A stretch of DNA of 64,000 bases from Candidatus Obscuribacterales bacterium (GTDB lineage Bacteria > Cyanobacteriota > Vampirovibrionia > Obscuribacterales > Obscuribacteraceae), in contig JAIETF010000028.1 of assembly GCA_019745415.1 (NCBI GenBank), positions 1-64,000 of the forward strand, given 5' to 3'. Every line of letters starts with the position of its first letter. The stretch's first letter is position 1. Below, piece by piece: positions 43,741 through 52,748 of the stretch. Under the pieces are notes generated by a model, which saw nothing but the letters and a program-made list of their open reading frames with translations, was not told the DNA's origin and ran no database searches. The translations under genes were made by a program, and so were the position numbers.

Positions 43741-45126
43741 GACCATAGAGACATTGGCAGCGCTAAGATACCGGGCCGAAGGTTCTTTCTGCAAAAGCAC
43801 ATCTAATACACCAAGCAGGGCTTCCGGCAGTTCACCGGAGAATTTAGTCTCCAAACGCGGCGGTGATTCTTCCACCTGCTTCATAAAAACCATCATGGCG
43901 GTCGGAGCAGCAAAAGCAGGCTCGCCGCATAGAGCTTCATACATAACCAGCCCTAAAGAATAAAGATCGGTGCGATAATCAAGAGCCAGACCACGACACT
44001 GTTCTGGGCTCATATAGAGTGGACTGCCGAGAATCTCAAAGGCATCGGTTGATTTGAACTGATTTCCTTTGCCCACAGGTTGCACCTTAGATAGACCAAA
44101 GTCAACGATCTTTACTCGTCTACCCTTTACAGTCTCTTCCACTACAATATTGCCGGGCTTTAGATCACAGTGCACGATCCCGTTTTCATGCGCCTCGGCT
44201 AAACCATCGCAAACCTGTACAAAAATCTCAAAAAATTCAGATAGTGGGATCGGTCCACGAGCAGAGAGTAAAGCGTCGAGACCCCGTCCTTCGATAAAAT
44301 CCATAACCAAGTAGGGCATGCCGTCACTGGTCAAACCATAGTCATAAACAGTGACGATACTGGCATGCTTAAGCGATGCCAAGGCCCTCGACTCTTCATG
44401 AAAGCGCTTCAACCATTTCTTATCGCCGCAGAGTTGATGCTGCAAGAGCTTGATAGCCACCTTTCTACCCATAAGCAGATGGGTAGCCTGATAAACCATA
44501 CCCATACCGCCATGGCCGATAAAGCGTTCAACTTTATACTTGCCTAGAAATATTGTGCCGACCAGAAGCTTGGGAGCACTCTCCCGCGGCGGTCTCACAG
44601 TTGAACCGCTGTCTAGCAAGATTCCTATCTCATCCACGGTCAATTTTCTTGTCAAAAGCTCGATGATATCGCGACTGCGACCAGATGGCACATTCTCAGA
44701 GAGCAGCATCTGCACAAGCCTTGGTTCGATAAAGAAATGTCCCTGGGCAACGCGCATGGCATTGGCTGCCAATTCGTCTTGCGAGATAAATTTAGAGCAA
44801 AAGCCGTCGGCTCCAGCGTTAAGAGCCTCATAAAGACTCTCATGGTCATCTTTATTGGTGACCATCAAGACACGCGTTTGCGGCGCGAGCGCCTTTATCT
44901 GCCTTGTCGCCTCTATGCCATTGAGCCCAGGCAAAAGAATATCCATCAAAGCCAGATCAGGACGCAATTCAACCGTTTTGCGCACCGCTGCATCACCTTC
45001 AGTGGCTTCACCGACGATATCAAAGGAATGTTGCTTCAAACAAGTAGATAGACCAAGGCGCACAATCTCTTGGTCTTCAACTAACAAAATTGATATTGGC
45101 TCGTTCAATAGCTCAAAAAGGTACAA
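43723..45126 (-). CDS. receiver domain-Ser/Thr kinase fusion, HCD type
   Basis: A 467-residue paralogue of the protein at 39384. The receiver has phospho-acceptor D62 (LALMDILLP). Between receiver and kinase is a stretch with LuxR-like spacing (DIIELLTRKLTVDEIGILLDSG) that looks like a remnant helix-turn-helix. The kinase has GHGGMGMVYQA, Lys in VAIKLL, HCDLKPGN in place of HRD, and DFG. Loss of the Arg before the catalytic Asp marks a non-RD kinase, which does not need activation-loop phosphorylation. The TTG start at 45126 has no good ribosome binding site, and another TTG (45108) is possible. Confidence 0.85.
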   Translation of the reverse strand: MYLFELLNEPISILLVEDQEIVRLGLSTCLKQHSFDIVGEATEGDAAVRKTVELRPDLALMDILLPGLNGIEATRQIKALAPQTRVLMVTNKDDHESLYEALNAGADGFCSKFISQDELAANAMRVAQGHFFIEPRLVQMLLSENVPSGRSRDIIELLTRKLTVDEIGILLDSGSTVRPPRESAPKLLVGTIFLGKYKVERFIGHGGMGMVYQATHLLMGRKVAIKLLQHQLCGDKKWLKRFHEESRALASLKHASIVTVYDYGLTSDGMPYLVMDFIEGRGLDALLSARGPIPLSEFFEIFVQVCDGLAEAHENGIVHCDLKPGNIVVEETVKGRRVKIVDFGLSKVQPVGKGNQFKSTDAFEILGSPLYMSPEQCRGLALDYRTDLYSLGLVMYEALCGEPAFAAPTAMMVFMKQVEESPPRLETKFSGELPEALLGVLDVLLQKEPSARYLSAANVSMVLKSLI

Positions 45127-45160
45127 GTAAGCAATGACACAACTAAAATATACTCCTATT

Positions 45161-46639
45161 CTACTCTTTGGTAAGCATATAGGCCGAAAAAGTATTGCGA
45201 TATCCCGGATATTCGAAATATGGGTGCTTATCTAATTCATCCTGACTATTGGGAGAAAGCGAAGCCATTTGCACATATTTCTCATAAACCAATTTCATTA
45301 CGCCTGTATCTTCAAGCCGCTGACGAATATCACCATCTTCAATAAGCAATAGACGAGGTGGATTCTTTGAGTTCAAGGAAGCATTGATGCCGTTATAGAA
45401 AGAATTCTCAAGATTGAGAAGCCTGACTCTATCTTGCTCATTATCGGTGCCATGGTGAAACGCCATAAATGGATAGACATAGGTACAAAGCGCCGGTTTG
45501 AGCTTGAGTTGCTCGATAAGGGGAAAGCCCGGACGGGCATACCAGGACAAGACCATGACCCGCTCACATTTTAAGTCTTTGAAGAATTCAGCAAAAATTG
45601 ATAGATCGGTCTTTATGCGAAAGAGAGAATTGTATTCCTGAGCGCCGATAAAAGCGAGCGAACCAAAAAAAATCAAGGGAAGAACAGCAAAAGCAAGGAC
45701 GCGTTGCTGCCTTATACAGGCAGAAAAACCTAGAGAGGCAAAAAAGAACATGGGTAAGAGAAAAGGTGTAGTCAAAATCTGACTGGAAATAAAATAGGCA
45801 AAACCAAGCAAGGACGAGAAGAGAAGCAGACGAATCAGTTGCCCATGCCTAACTGTATAAGCCATTGATAAAGACAGCATCACCAAAATTGCGTAAATAG
45901 CATTACGCAAGTCGGGCGACTTCTCCATCCAATAGAGATAGTCGTTGAAATTCTTGAAATCAAGCCAATCGACATATGCGACTGTATCTAAATAGCGCCC
46001 GATGGAGCCGGTGTCTATGGCAAAACAAAGCAAGAAAGAGAGAGCCGGATAGGCGAACACTGTGATAAGAAGTAGGGAAACAGCCTTCTTTCGCAGAGCA
46101 AAATAATAATAAGCGGCAGCAGCCGTTATGAGAAGCAAATAAAGGGTTAAACAGGGTTCAAGAGAAGAAGCAAGCACCAAATAGAAAGCGGGCACGACAA
46201 AACTGCGGCGCCCATGCCTGGGCAAATAGGCTAGAAACGGGGCGAGGAAAATAGGAAAAAGCTGTCCGGCGGAGCACAAATTGTTGAAGGTGAGATTGGC
46301 AAAAACAATCACGACTAAAGGCAGAAGCTTAAGGACAGCAGTATCAAAACAAAGACTAGAGTTAAAGCTGCGAGCCTGTCTCAGACAAAAACAAACAGAC
46401 CCGGCGGTTAAAATACCCACTAAAAAATTCAAAGCGGCAATTGTATTTACACTTGTAAAGCGAGCCAGCCAGCCAAAGGGATAGAGCAGAACAAGAAGAG
46501 GAGGCCAAATTCGATCAAAAAAATTGACCGACAGTGTCAAGCCCTCGCTGCAAAGCATACGCACACAGGTGAGATGAGCCGCTGTGGACGGCTCAATATT
46601 AAGCGGATGCAAAGCCAATCTAACCAGGAAAATTCCCAA
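45161..46639 (-). CDS. polytopic membrane protein, GT-C-like
   Basis: A 492-residue protein with about ten hydrophobic helices and a soluble C-terminal region after residue 350, as in GT-C glycosyltransferase families that use lipid-linked donors. No metal-binding signature was found, so this is weaker than the call for the upstream neighbour. The TTG at 46639 is the first standard start, yet the frame stays open upstream to just after the neighbouring stop and reads a basic patch followed by hydrophobic residues. A CTG at 46681 or an ATT at 46666 could therefore be the true start. It is the last gene of the leftward operon from 52621. Confidence 0.55.
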   Translation of the reverse strand: MGIFLVRLALHPLNIEPSTAAHLTCVRMLCSEGLTLSVNFFDRIWPPLLVLLYPFGWLARFTSVNTIAALNFLVGILTAGSVCFCLRQARSFNSSLCFDTAVLKLLPLVVIVFANLTFNNLCSAGQLFPIFLAPFLAYLPRHGRRSFVVPAFYLVLASSLEPCLTLYLLLITAAAAYYYFALRKKAVSLLLITVFAYPALSFLLCFAIDTGSIGRYLDTVAYVDWLDFKNFNDYLYWMEKSPDLRNAIYAILVMLSLSMAYTVRHGQLIRLLLFSSLLGFAYFISSQILTTPFLLPMFFFASLGFSACIRQQRVLAFAVLPLIFFGSLAFIGAQEYNSLFRIKTDLSIFAEFFKDLKCERVMVLSWYARPGFPLIEQLKLKPALCTYVYPFMAFHHGTDNEQDRVRLLNLENSFYNGINASLNSKNPPRLLLIEDGDIRQRLEDTGVMKLVYEKYVQMASLSPNSQDELDKHPYFEYPGYRNTFSAYMLTKE

Positions 46640-46683
46640 TAAAACCAGGGTAGCCGACTCAAGAATAGTAAAGCGCTTCAGTT

Positions 46684-48300
46684 TTATAGGTCAGTCCTCT
46701 TATAGACGTAGAAATTAGCTGCCTCGCCAAGCTTGGCATAATCTTTCATGTGGGTCTCGACAAACTTGTATTGTTCAAGATAACCGCTCACCGGCGCCAC
46801 CTGAATATAGATAAGCGGTGGTCTATTTTTCTTGATGTCTTCTGCATACTGAGAGATAACTTCAGGCTCTCTTGCCAAAAGTCTTTTCACTTCGGCAGTC
46901 GGTCGCTGAGTATCTTTGATAAAGGCTAAAACAGAAAGAATACAACAATGTAAGTGTCTTGACGTAGGACTGAGAGCTAATTGTGTCAAAAGGGGATAGC
47001 CCGGCGAGACTCCGTTGGAAATAAAAAGTACGTTCTCTTTTGGTTTGGCATATTTGAGCAAGGTATCGGTAAAGGGCGAATCAATATCACTATATGGAGA
47101 ACTAAGCTTTAGACCGAATACAGTGGAAAAACCAAGATTTGCCAAATCAAACTGCCGCTCGGCTCTGGTCTGAGTGACTTCTTCCAGAGCATTGACCAAA
47201 CTGTAGCCGCCGATTAGACAAACCAGCAAGATTGGCATGAAAGCCTGTAAATCTTTGATTGGCAATTTAGAAAGGCGATAAGTGAAGACACCTCCTAAAC
47301 TGGTCAAGAGCATACACGCCCCGGCGAAAACTGGAATATCATGATAATTCCAACCCTTAAACTGCATCAAATACGGTATCACCGACAGCAAAGAAAAAAC
47401 CGTAATAGGAAGCAAGACTTTGTAGCGCGGCATAATTAGTAGAGATAGCGAACTGCCCGCGCAAAGCAAAAAGAAAACCCCTCTTTTGTCGCAAGCCCCC
47501 AAGCTATTGGCTAAACAGGTGTCCCAGAATTGATAGCCCTTAGCAAAGGCAGGAATGAGGAAATGGAAGTAGTTGTCATACATCGCCGGCGGTGCCAAAA
47601 GAAAATGACCGGCATAGAGCAAAGCAAAGATCAAACAAGCCATATTCTCAGCACTAAGTAAGACAGACTTGATTTCACCTCGGCGCCTCAGGGCAATAAA
47701 GAGCACCAATTCCACAAAGAACGCCACCAAAACAAAATAATGCTTCAAGCAAATACCGATAGAGCCGAAAACACCAATTAGGGCAGCTTCCGCCCCCTTG
47801 AAACCGGCACCCAAATAACGGGCATAGCGCAAGAGCAAATAAGGGAAATAAAAGAGTACGAAAATCTCTTCTCGCTGCCCAAAGTCATAGCGCAGATGGA
47901 AATTGAAAAACAAGAGCCCGCAAATCAAACCTAGATAAAGCAGCTCTCTATCTTTAATTTCTTTGGCGGGCAGTCGCTTAAAAATGACAAAAGAAGAAAG
48001 TAAGGCACTGACTGCCATGAGACCAACTAGGCAAAGATTGAAAGAGAGAGTCTGCGGTACCTGCAAGATTTTGGAAAAGTAAGCGGGTATGGTGTCGAGG
48101 TACCAAATCAGGGGCGGATTAACATCAAACATATCGACATAGGGAATCTTTCCCATGGTAATTAGTTCGGCGCATTGCAAGTGCAAAGCCGGATCCCAAC
48201 CAATTCGCAAAGGATGCGCGAAAATGGAAACCAACATGCGCAAAGAAAAAATGAGAACTAGGAGCAATGCCAATAAGAAGTAATGCCCAGGCTTGCTCAC
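46684..48300 (-). CDS. GT-C fold membrane glycosyltransferase-like protein
   Basis: A 538-residue protein with about 10-11 membrane helices. The N-terminal region after the first helix holds WDPALHLQCAELITMGKIPY followed by DVNPPLIWYL, which resembles the first periplasmic loop with its acidic residue in ArnT/GT39/GT83-type enzymes. DFGQREEIFVLFYFP matches the second loop of the same families. The C-terminal 90 residues are soluble. A GTG start overlaps the preceding gene's stop by four bases. Donor and acceptor are unknown; lipid-linked sugar transfer to protein or lipid in the envelope is the family expectation. Confidence 0.65.
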   Translation of the reverse strand: MSKPGHYFLLALLLVLIFSLRMLVSIFAHPLRIGWDPALHLQCAELITMGKIPYVDMFDVNPPLIWYLDTIPAYFSKILQVPQTLSFNLCLVGLMAVSALLSSFVIFKRLPAKEIKDRELLYLGLICGLLFFNFHLRYDFGQREEIFVLFYFPYLLLRYARYLGAGFKGAEAALIGVFGSIGICLKHYFVLVAFFVELVLFIALRRRGEIKSVLLSAENMACLIFALLYAGHFLLAPPAMYDNYFHFLIPAFAKGYQFWDTCLANSLGACDKRGVFFLLCAGSSLSLLIMPRYKVLLPITVFSLLSVIPYLMQFKGWNYHDIPVFAGACMLLTSLGGVFTYRLSKLPIKDLQAFMPILLVCLIGGYSLVNALEEVTQTRAERQFDLANLGFSTVFGLKLSSPYSDIDSPFTDTLLKYAKPKENVLFISNGVSPGYPLLTQLALSPTSRHLHCCILSVLAFIKDTQRPTAEVKRLLAREPEVISQYAEDIKKNRPPLIYIQVAPVSGYLEQYKFVETHMKDYAKLGEAANFYVYKRTDL

Positions 48301-49805
48301 TTGTTTTTCCAGATTCTCAATACTCTTTTGGTGGTTTCAATTTCATAGCGATAGTCTCTCAAGACCGAACCACAGAGAAGCGGTCTGACAAATGTCGACC
48401 AACCGGTAATACCGTTCAAACCGCGATACTCGATGATGTTTGCCGGCACATCGCGAGCTTCGGCTTTGCCAAGCCTTATGCTCTTAATGCGAACCTGCCA
48501 GGTGGTGGTGATCAACTGTTGATTGTCTTGACCAGTGGGGTCAGAACTGGTGGTGGTGACATTGCCGTGATCGATCAAATAATTGGCATCAACTTGTTTG
48601 ATCTGGTCGGTCGAAAAAACACATGCGGGCTCATTAAACTCAAAATAGCATTGCACCGGCACATTATCAAAATAGGCAGTGACTCGCAAACGACTATTCT
48701 CCACAACATACGGCACATCAAAATAGTCTTCCTTAGTTTTAGCGAGGCCACTCTCGTTGCGCTGCGAGGCTTCTAAAGCACGCATCTCGGCTCTAAATGC
48801 CGGGTCGAATGTCTCGAGGGCCGCTCCCGCCAAGAAACTGGCTTCACTATTGCCAAAGCGCTTACGCACCTGCCTATAGGCAGTTTTAGCTTGCTCGATA
48901 TAACCGGCTCTTTGCAAACAGTTGGCTAAACAATAGAGGGGTCGAGGATCTTGCGGACGATTGGTGACGGCTAAACGAAAGAGAGGCAGAGCTTCTTTGT
49001 ATTTGCCTTTGTTATACAGAGCCATGGCAGATGCAAAAGGATTAGAAGCTCCGGCGATTTTGTCTAAACGCACCAAGCTTTTATCTTTATCAAAGGCGAC
49101 CTTATAGCCTGATAGGAAGTCACGACCAAGGACGGCCACTTCTTTATCTTTATTAGATAGATAAATCGGCATCTGCGGACGTTTGATACCACCGACAGTG
49201 ACATCATAGACAGAGTAGATGCCATCTTCTCTGCCATCTCTACCGCCGAGGGCTATCATCGATAGATTACTTTTTTCGGCCACTTTCATGCCTAAAACAG
49301 ATTCACTACGCTCACTATCAAGCACGACCGACACTTCTTTACCGCCGATATTGGCGGCAACAATAATGCGTCCATCTACTTCCTGACCTTTCAGTTCGGC
49401 AGATTTGGGCAAGATATCTTGCGGTACTTGCATATTGCTCAAGCCCTGGGCTCCTGCCAGGGGCGGGTTCTTTTTAGAAGGCATGGCTAGAGCTTTGCGA
49501 GCCAGCTCAGCCCCTTCCGAATCGGGAAAGCGATTAATCAATGTGGCAAAAGCCTGCCTGGCCGAGCCAATCTGTCCCATTTTTTGATAACACATGGCCC
49601 GATAGTAGAGCGGGCGAAAATCGTAGGTAGCATCTTTCTCAGCCTGCTGAAAATAATTGAGGGCATTCTTGTATTCACCGGCTTTATAACAACGCACGCC
49701 GCTCTGAAAAGTAATATCGTTGCCCTGAGCAAAAACCGCCCCGATCGACATAATCGCGAAGAGACCAAAGGCCGCTACTTGCTTAACAAATGGAAGATTC
49801 ATCAT
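48297..49805 (-). CDS. exported TPR protein with two degenerate retropepsin-like domains
   Basis: A 502-residue protein with a signal peptide (hydrophobic residues about 9-24, then AQG). TPR units near residues 30-90 (ALNYFQQAEKD, YQKMGQIGSARQAFATLINRFP) come before a retropepsin-like domain (GGKEVSVVLDSERSESVLGMK and VLGRDFLSGYKVAFDKDKSLVRL). A second TPR pair follows (about 250-330), then another such domain (FEFNEPACVFS and GSVLRDYRYEIETTKRVLRI). Neither has the Asp-Thr/Ser-Gly catalytic triplet: they read Asp-Ser-Glu and Glu-Phe-Asn. The folds are probably binding modules. The stop overlaps the next GTG by four bases. Confidence 0.7.
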   Translation of the reverse strand: MMNLPFVKQVAAFGLFAIMSIGAVFAQGNDITFQSGVRCYKAGEYKNALNYFQQAEKDATYDFRPLYYRAMCYQKMGQIGSARQAFATLINRFPDSEGAELARKALAMPSKKNPPLAGAQGLSNMQVPQDILPKSAELKGQEVDGRIIVAANIGGKEVSVVLDSERSESVLGMKVAEKSNLSMIALGGRDGREDGIYSVYDVTVGGIKRPQMPIYLSNKDKEVAVLGRDFLSGYKVAFDKDKSLVRLDKIAGASNPFASAMALYNKGKYKEALPLFRLAVTNRPQDPRPLYCLANCLQRAGYIEQAKTAYRQVRKRFGNSEASFLAGAALETFDPAFRAEMRALEASQRNESGLAKTKEDYFDVPYVVENSRLRVTAYFDNVPVQCYFEFNEPACVFSTDQIKQVDANYLIDHGNVTTTSSDPTGQDNQQLITTTWQVRIKSIRLGKAEARDVPANIIEYRGLNGITGWSTFVRPLLCGSVLRDYRYEIETTKRVLRIWKNK

Positions 49806-49823
49806 TTGACTCTCTTTTCTCGC

Positions 49824-50273
49824 TTAGCGCGATGTCCCAAAAATTCGATAATAAACATCGTCGGTGAGCTTGTTGTACAAAATCCATTCGTTGGTCACCA
49901 GAGTCGGATCGTTCTTCTGACGACTGCAAAAATCAAGATGTTCCAGTTTCTTGAGACCTTCATCATTAGGGAACTTTTCGTTAAACCAATTGCGGGCTTC
50001 CAGGTTCCAGGCTGTCTTGAACTCACTCTGAAACTTATGGATAGGCTTGTGGGGGTACTTGAACTTGAGATAGACATCGTACTGATAGCTATCGTCCTTG
50101 ACACCAACCATATTCTCAGCCCTTGAGACCGGTTCATCGAAAGCGGCTTCAAAGATCTTAGCCGGCACGAACTTGGTTCTCTCCTGAAAGACATTAGCGC
50201 TATAAAGGCCTAGGCCGACCACAACCGCCAGCACTACAGCCACAACGCCCATTGTTTGTTTTGAATTAGACAC
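49824..50273 (-). CDS. small membrane-anchored protein
   Basis: A 149-residue protein with a single N-terminal helix (about residues 6-28, VVAVVLAVVVGLGLYS) and a charged, Lys- and aromatic-rich extracytoplasmic domain. The GTG at 50273 is chosen because GGGAAG precedes it; the frame runs upstream to 50309 without a better start. No family was recognised. It stands between the twin His-rich proteins and the TPR/retropepsin-like gene in the same operon. Confidence 0.6.
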   Translation of the reverse strand: MSNSKQTMGVVAVVLAVVVGLGLYSANVFQERTKFVPAKIFEAAFDEPVSRAENMVGVKDDSYQYDVYLKFKYPHKPIHKFQSEFKTAWNLEARNWFNEKFPNDEGLKKLEHLDFCSRQKNDPTLVTNEWILYNKLTDDVYYRIFGTSR

Positions 50274-50321
50274 CGGTATTACTTCCCAAAAGAACCAACC
50301 GGTGGTCAATTATATCAAACG

Positions 50322-51476
50322 CTAGGCAAGCAGGACTTCCCGGCAAGTTTTATCGCGCAGACGCCATATAGCGCCATCGGCGGTGAAATGATGGAAGTTG
50401 ATGCAGGCCTGAATGATGGTAGCCGTGGCCACAAAGTCGAAACCATAGTTCTCAAGTACCTTAGGAATGCAGACATAAATGAGAAAACCGGCCGATATGA
50501 CCATACCCCAGTAAAAACGACCATCTCTAGAAAAGCACTCGCGCAAGACATGTCGACTGACCTCTGCCATGCGGTCGCGAGAAATCTTCAAAGCTTTCTC
50601 TTTCAAAAAGAAACTGACCGAAACAGCAAGATATTGACTGCCATGGAAGAAGGGCGGTCCGTAGACCCAAAGAATGGCATGGGCCATACCAGTTGACAAG
50701 CCGATGCCCAAAATGGTGAAGACCAGACAGAGAGATGGCAAGGGAAAGTACTGTTTCTCGAGTATGGCTTTGCGCAGCAAGACATAGACGAAGGCACAAG
50801 ACATGACCGCAAAAATAACGGTACAAACTTGAGCCAGTATTTCGGGCAGGGCATAGAAAGGCAGCTTGACGCCCCAGAGATCATCGGGTGAATGGTCGCG
50901 ATAGCAAAGAATTCTAGATATGACAAAGGCGGAAAAGCTATGCATAAACCAACGATAAGTTTCGCGTTCCCAATTCTTCAGGACATAGCCGCGTTTATAG
51001 CAATAGACCAGAGAAATCCCGAATGTCTGTCCGACATAATGCTGAAAGACCCACATCAAATGCAGATAGACACAAAAGCCTGCCGCCCTTGGATAAAGCA
51101 AACAAAGTGAAAAGAGAAGCAAACTCATCCAGGGAAGATAGTAAGCGTAAAGCTTGAATCTCTCCCGGTTTTCCGCTGTCGAATAGATGCGCATATAAGT
51201 CGAGACAGTATGAGCATCGGCAAATAAATAGGTGCCTAAAGTCTGGGCTAGAAGCAGACCATATGAAGCAGTGCCAGCCAAGCCCGGCGCCTTGGGATCG
51301 AGAGTATCCCAATGAAACCAATAAATTTGGAGCATGAACAAGATCCAGAAGAATCCGCCCACCACAAAAAGATAGTCGAATACTGGACCCACAACCCAAG
51401 AATAAGGGCTTGTCGAGGTCGCCACCGCCTGCGGTTGCGAAGGAGCGCTATCTGAGCCGAAGGTTGCACTTACCAT
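50322..51476 (-). CDS. His-rich polytopic membrane protein, copy 2
   Basis: A 384-residue protein of unknown family with about nine helices. The ATG at 51476 has a GAGGT site and opens MVSATFG, matching the N-terminus of the neighbouring paralogue. Conserved with that paralogue are FADAHTVSTYMRIY, FQHYVGQTFGISLVYCYKRGY, PPFFHGSQYLAVSV, and NFHHFTADGAIWRLRD near the end. The many His and Asp residues in or near helices suggest metal binding. The last block resembles a motif seen in other uncharacterised bacterial membrane proteins, but no function is known to me. It follows the paralogue after 20 bases. Confidence 0.7.
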   Translation of the reverse strand: MVSATFGSDSAPSQPQAVATSTSPYSWVVGPVFDYLFVVGGFFWILFMLQIYWFHWDTLDPKAPGLAGTASYGLLLAQTLGTYLFADAHTVSTYMRIYSTAENRERFKLYAYYLPWMSLLLFSLCLLYPRAAGFCVYLHLMWVFQHYVGQTFGISLVYCYKRGYVLKNWERETYRWFMHSFSAFVISRILCYRDHSPDDLWGVKLPFYALPEILAQVCTVIFAVMSCAFVYVLLRKAILEKQYFPLPSLCLVFTILGIGLSTGMAHAILWVYGPPFFHGSQYLAVSVSFFLKEKALKISRDRMAEVSRHVLRECFSRDGRFYWGMVISAGFLIYVCIPKVLENYGFDFVATATIIQACINFHHFTADGAIWRLRDKTCREVLLA

Positions 51477-51496
51477 GGGACTACCTCTTAATAGAA

Positions 51497-52621
51497 TCAG
51501 GCCAAGAGTATTTTTCGGCAATAAGGGTCGCGCAGACGCCAGATAGCGGCATCAGTTATGAAATGGTGATAGTTGACGCAGGCAAGAACCAAGCCGCCGA
51601 CCATCGAAAAGTTAAATCCAATCTGCATAAAGAAATGCGGGATACCAACATAAAAGAAAACGCCGGAAAGAATGACCAATCCCAAATACTTCATGCCTGG
51701 TGCACCCATAGCCTGTTTGGATATCTCCCAGGTATTCATACCTTCAGGCATGCCGCGCTCTTTTAGATAATAGGCGAGACAAACAGCAAGATACTGACTG
51801 CCATGGAAGAATCCAGGCACATAGAACCAGAACATTGTATTGGCAACATCTTTAGATAGACCGAGACAAGCCACTGTGAAAATCAAAAGGAAGGCTTGCC
51901 AGGGCATGACCTTATCTTCACGCAGATACTTGCGGACAAGCACGATGACGAAGGCTACAGCCATAAAGAAGAAAAGGAAACGAGATGTATTGTGGAAGAC
52001 CTCGGGCAAAGGTCCCCAAAAAGGAATGTCGACACCGTACCAGTTGCGCGGACTGAGGTCGCGAAAGGTGAGGAAGCGAATCGTAGTCCAGCCGACCATA
52101 GAGAACATAAACCAGCGAAATATCTCTTTCTCTATGGCTGTCATGTAATAGCCGCGCTTATAACAATAAATGAGCGCTATACCAAAGGTCTGCGCCACAT
52201 AATGCCAATAAACTGTAATAAGGTAGATGTAGACAAAGATACCGGTTAGCTCAGGCTTACTCAGTCCCATTATGAACATAGGAATAGTCGAGTAAGCCAG
52301 CCAGGTGCGGTGGAATTTAAAGCGAGCCTGGTCTTCGGCCGATCCCCAGATGCGCAGATAAGTAGCGCTATTATGCGAATCGGCAAATAAATGTTGAGAG
52401 AGAAAGCCGATAGTAACAAGCCAGAAAGAAGCCGGGTCAGTCAGCGATGTGGGTATTGTCCAGCCCAAATAGAGATAATTGACGACATAAAATATAAGAG
52501 CGCCGCCGCCGCAAATGAAAAAGAAATCGATGAAAGGAGAGATGATCCAGGGGTAGGGTTTTTCTGATGAAGCGCTCTTAGGAGCGTCCATACTGCCTGC
52601 GGACATTGTGCTGCTTACCAC
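51497..52621 (-). CDS. His-rich polytopic membrane protein, copy 1
   Basis: A 374-residue paralogue of the protein at 50322. The GTG at 52621 (GGGAG upstream) is preferred, because its N-terminus MVSSTMSAG aligns with that of the second copy. Shared blocks are FADSHNSATYLRIW, YWHYVAQTFGIALIYCYKRGYY, PGFFHGSQYLAVCL, and NYHHFITDAAIWRLRD. The helices run through most of the chain. Position-conserved His and Asp residues could form a metal site, as in membrane di-metal oxygenases, though this is inference. It leads the leftward operon of six genes. Confidence 0.7.
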   Translation of the reverse strand: MVSSTMSAGSMDAPKSASSEKPYPWIISPFIDFFFICGGGALIFYVVNYLYLGWTIPTSLTDPASFWLVTIGFLSQHLFADSHNSATYLRIWGSAEDQARFKFHRTWLAYSTIPMFIMGLSKPELTGIFVYIYLITVYWHYVAQTFGIALIYCYKRGYYMTAIEKEIFRWFMFSMVGWTTIRFLTFRDLSPRNWYGVDIPFWGPLPEVFHNTSRFLFFFMAVAFVIVLVRKYLREDKVMPWQAFLLIFTVACLGLSKDVANTMFWFYVPGFFHGSQYLAVCLAYYLKERGMPEGMNTWEISKQAMGAPGMKYLGLVILSGVFFYVGIPHFFMQIGFNFSMVGGLVLACVNYHHFITDAAIWRLRDPYCRKILLA

Positions 52622-52667
52622 TGCGTCTCTCCCTCTTGATTTTGGAGTTTCTCTCCAACCCAACTCA

Positions 52668-52679
52668 ATTATAATTTTA
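52668..52679 (-). promoter_or_regulatory. candidate promoter -10 region for the membrane operon
   Basis: On the minus strand TAAAAT is followed directly by TATAAT in a 12-base block about 45 bases before the GTG at 52621. A TTAGAC lies 16 bases before the first box. Either box could serve as the -10. Confidence 0.4.
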
Positions 52680-52748
52680 CCCCTACAATCCCCAGTCTAA
52701 CACCTGTTTACCAACATAAAAGTACCCCATAAATACTTCACGCTCACT

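Noticed and set aside
48267-48776. 169-codon plus-strand ORF
   Set aside because: It is opposite the TPR/retropepsin-like gene and shows no domain or ribosome binding site.
49584-50126. 180-codon plus-strand ORF
   Set aside because: It lies opposite two well-supported leftward genes with proper starts and has no recognisable domain.
50322-52621. Brp/Blh-type carotene dioxygenase
   Set aside because: The His-rich helices invite the comparison, but I could not align the family's specific His set, and no carotenoid gene is in the window.
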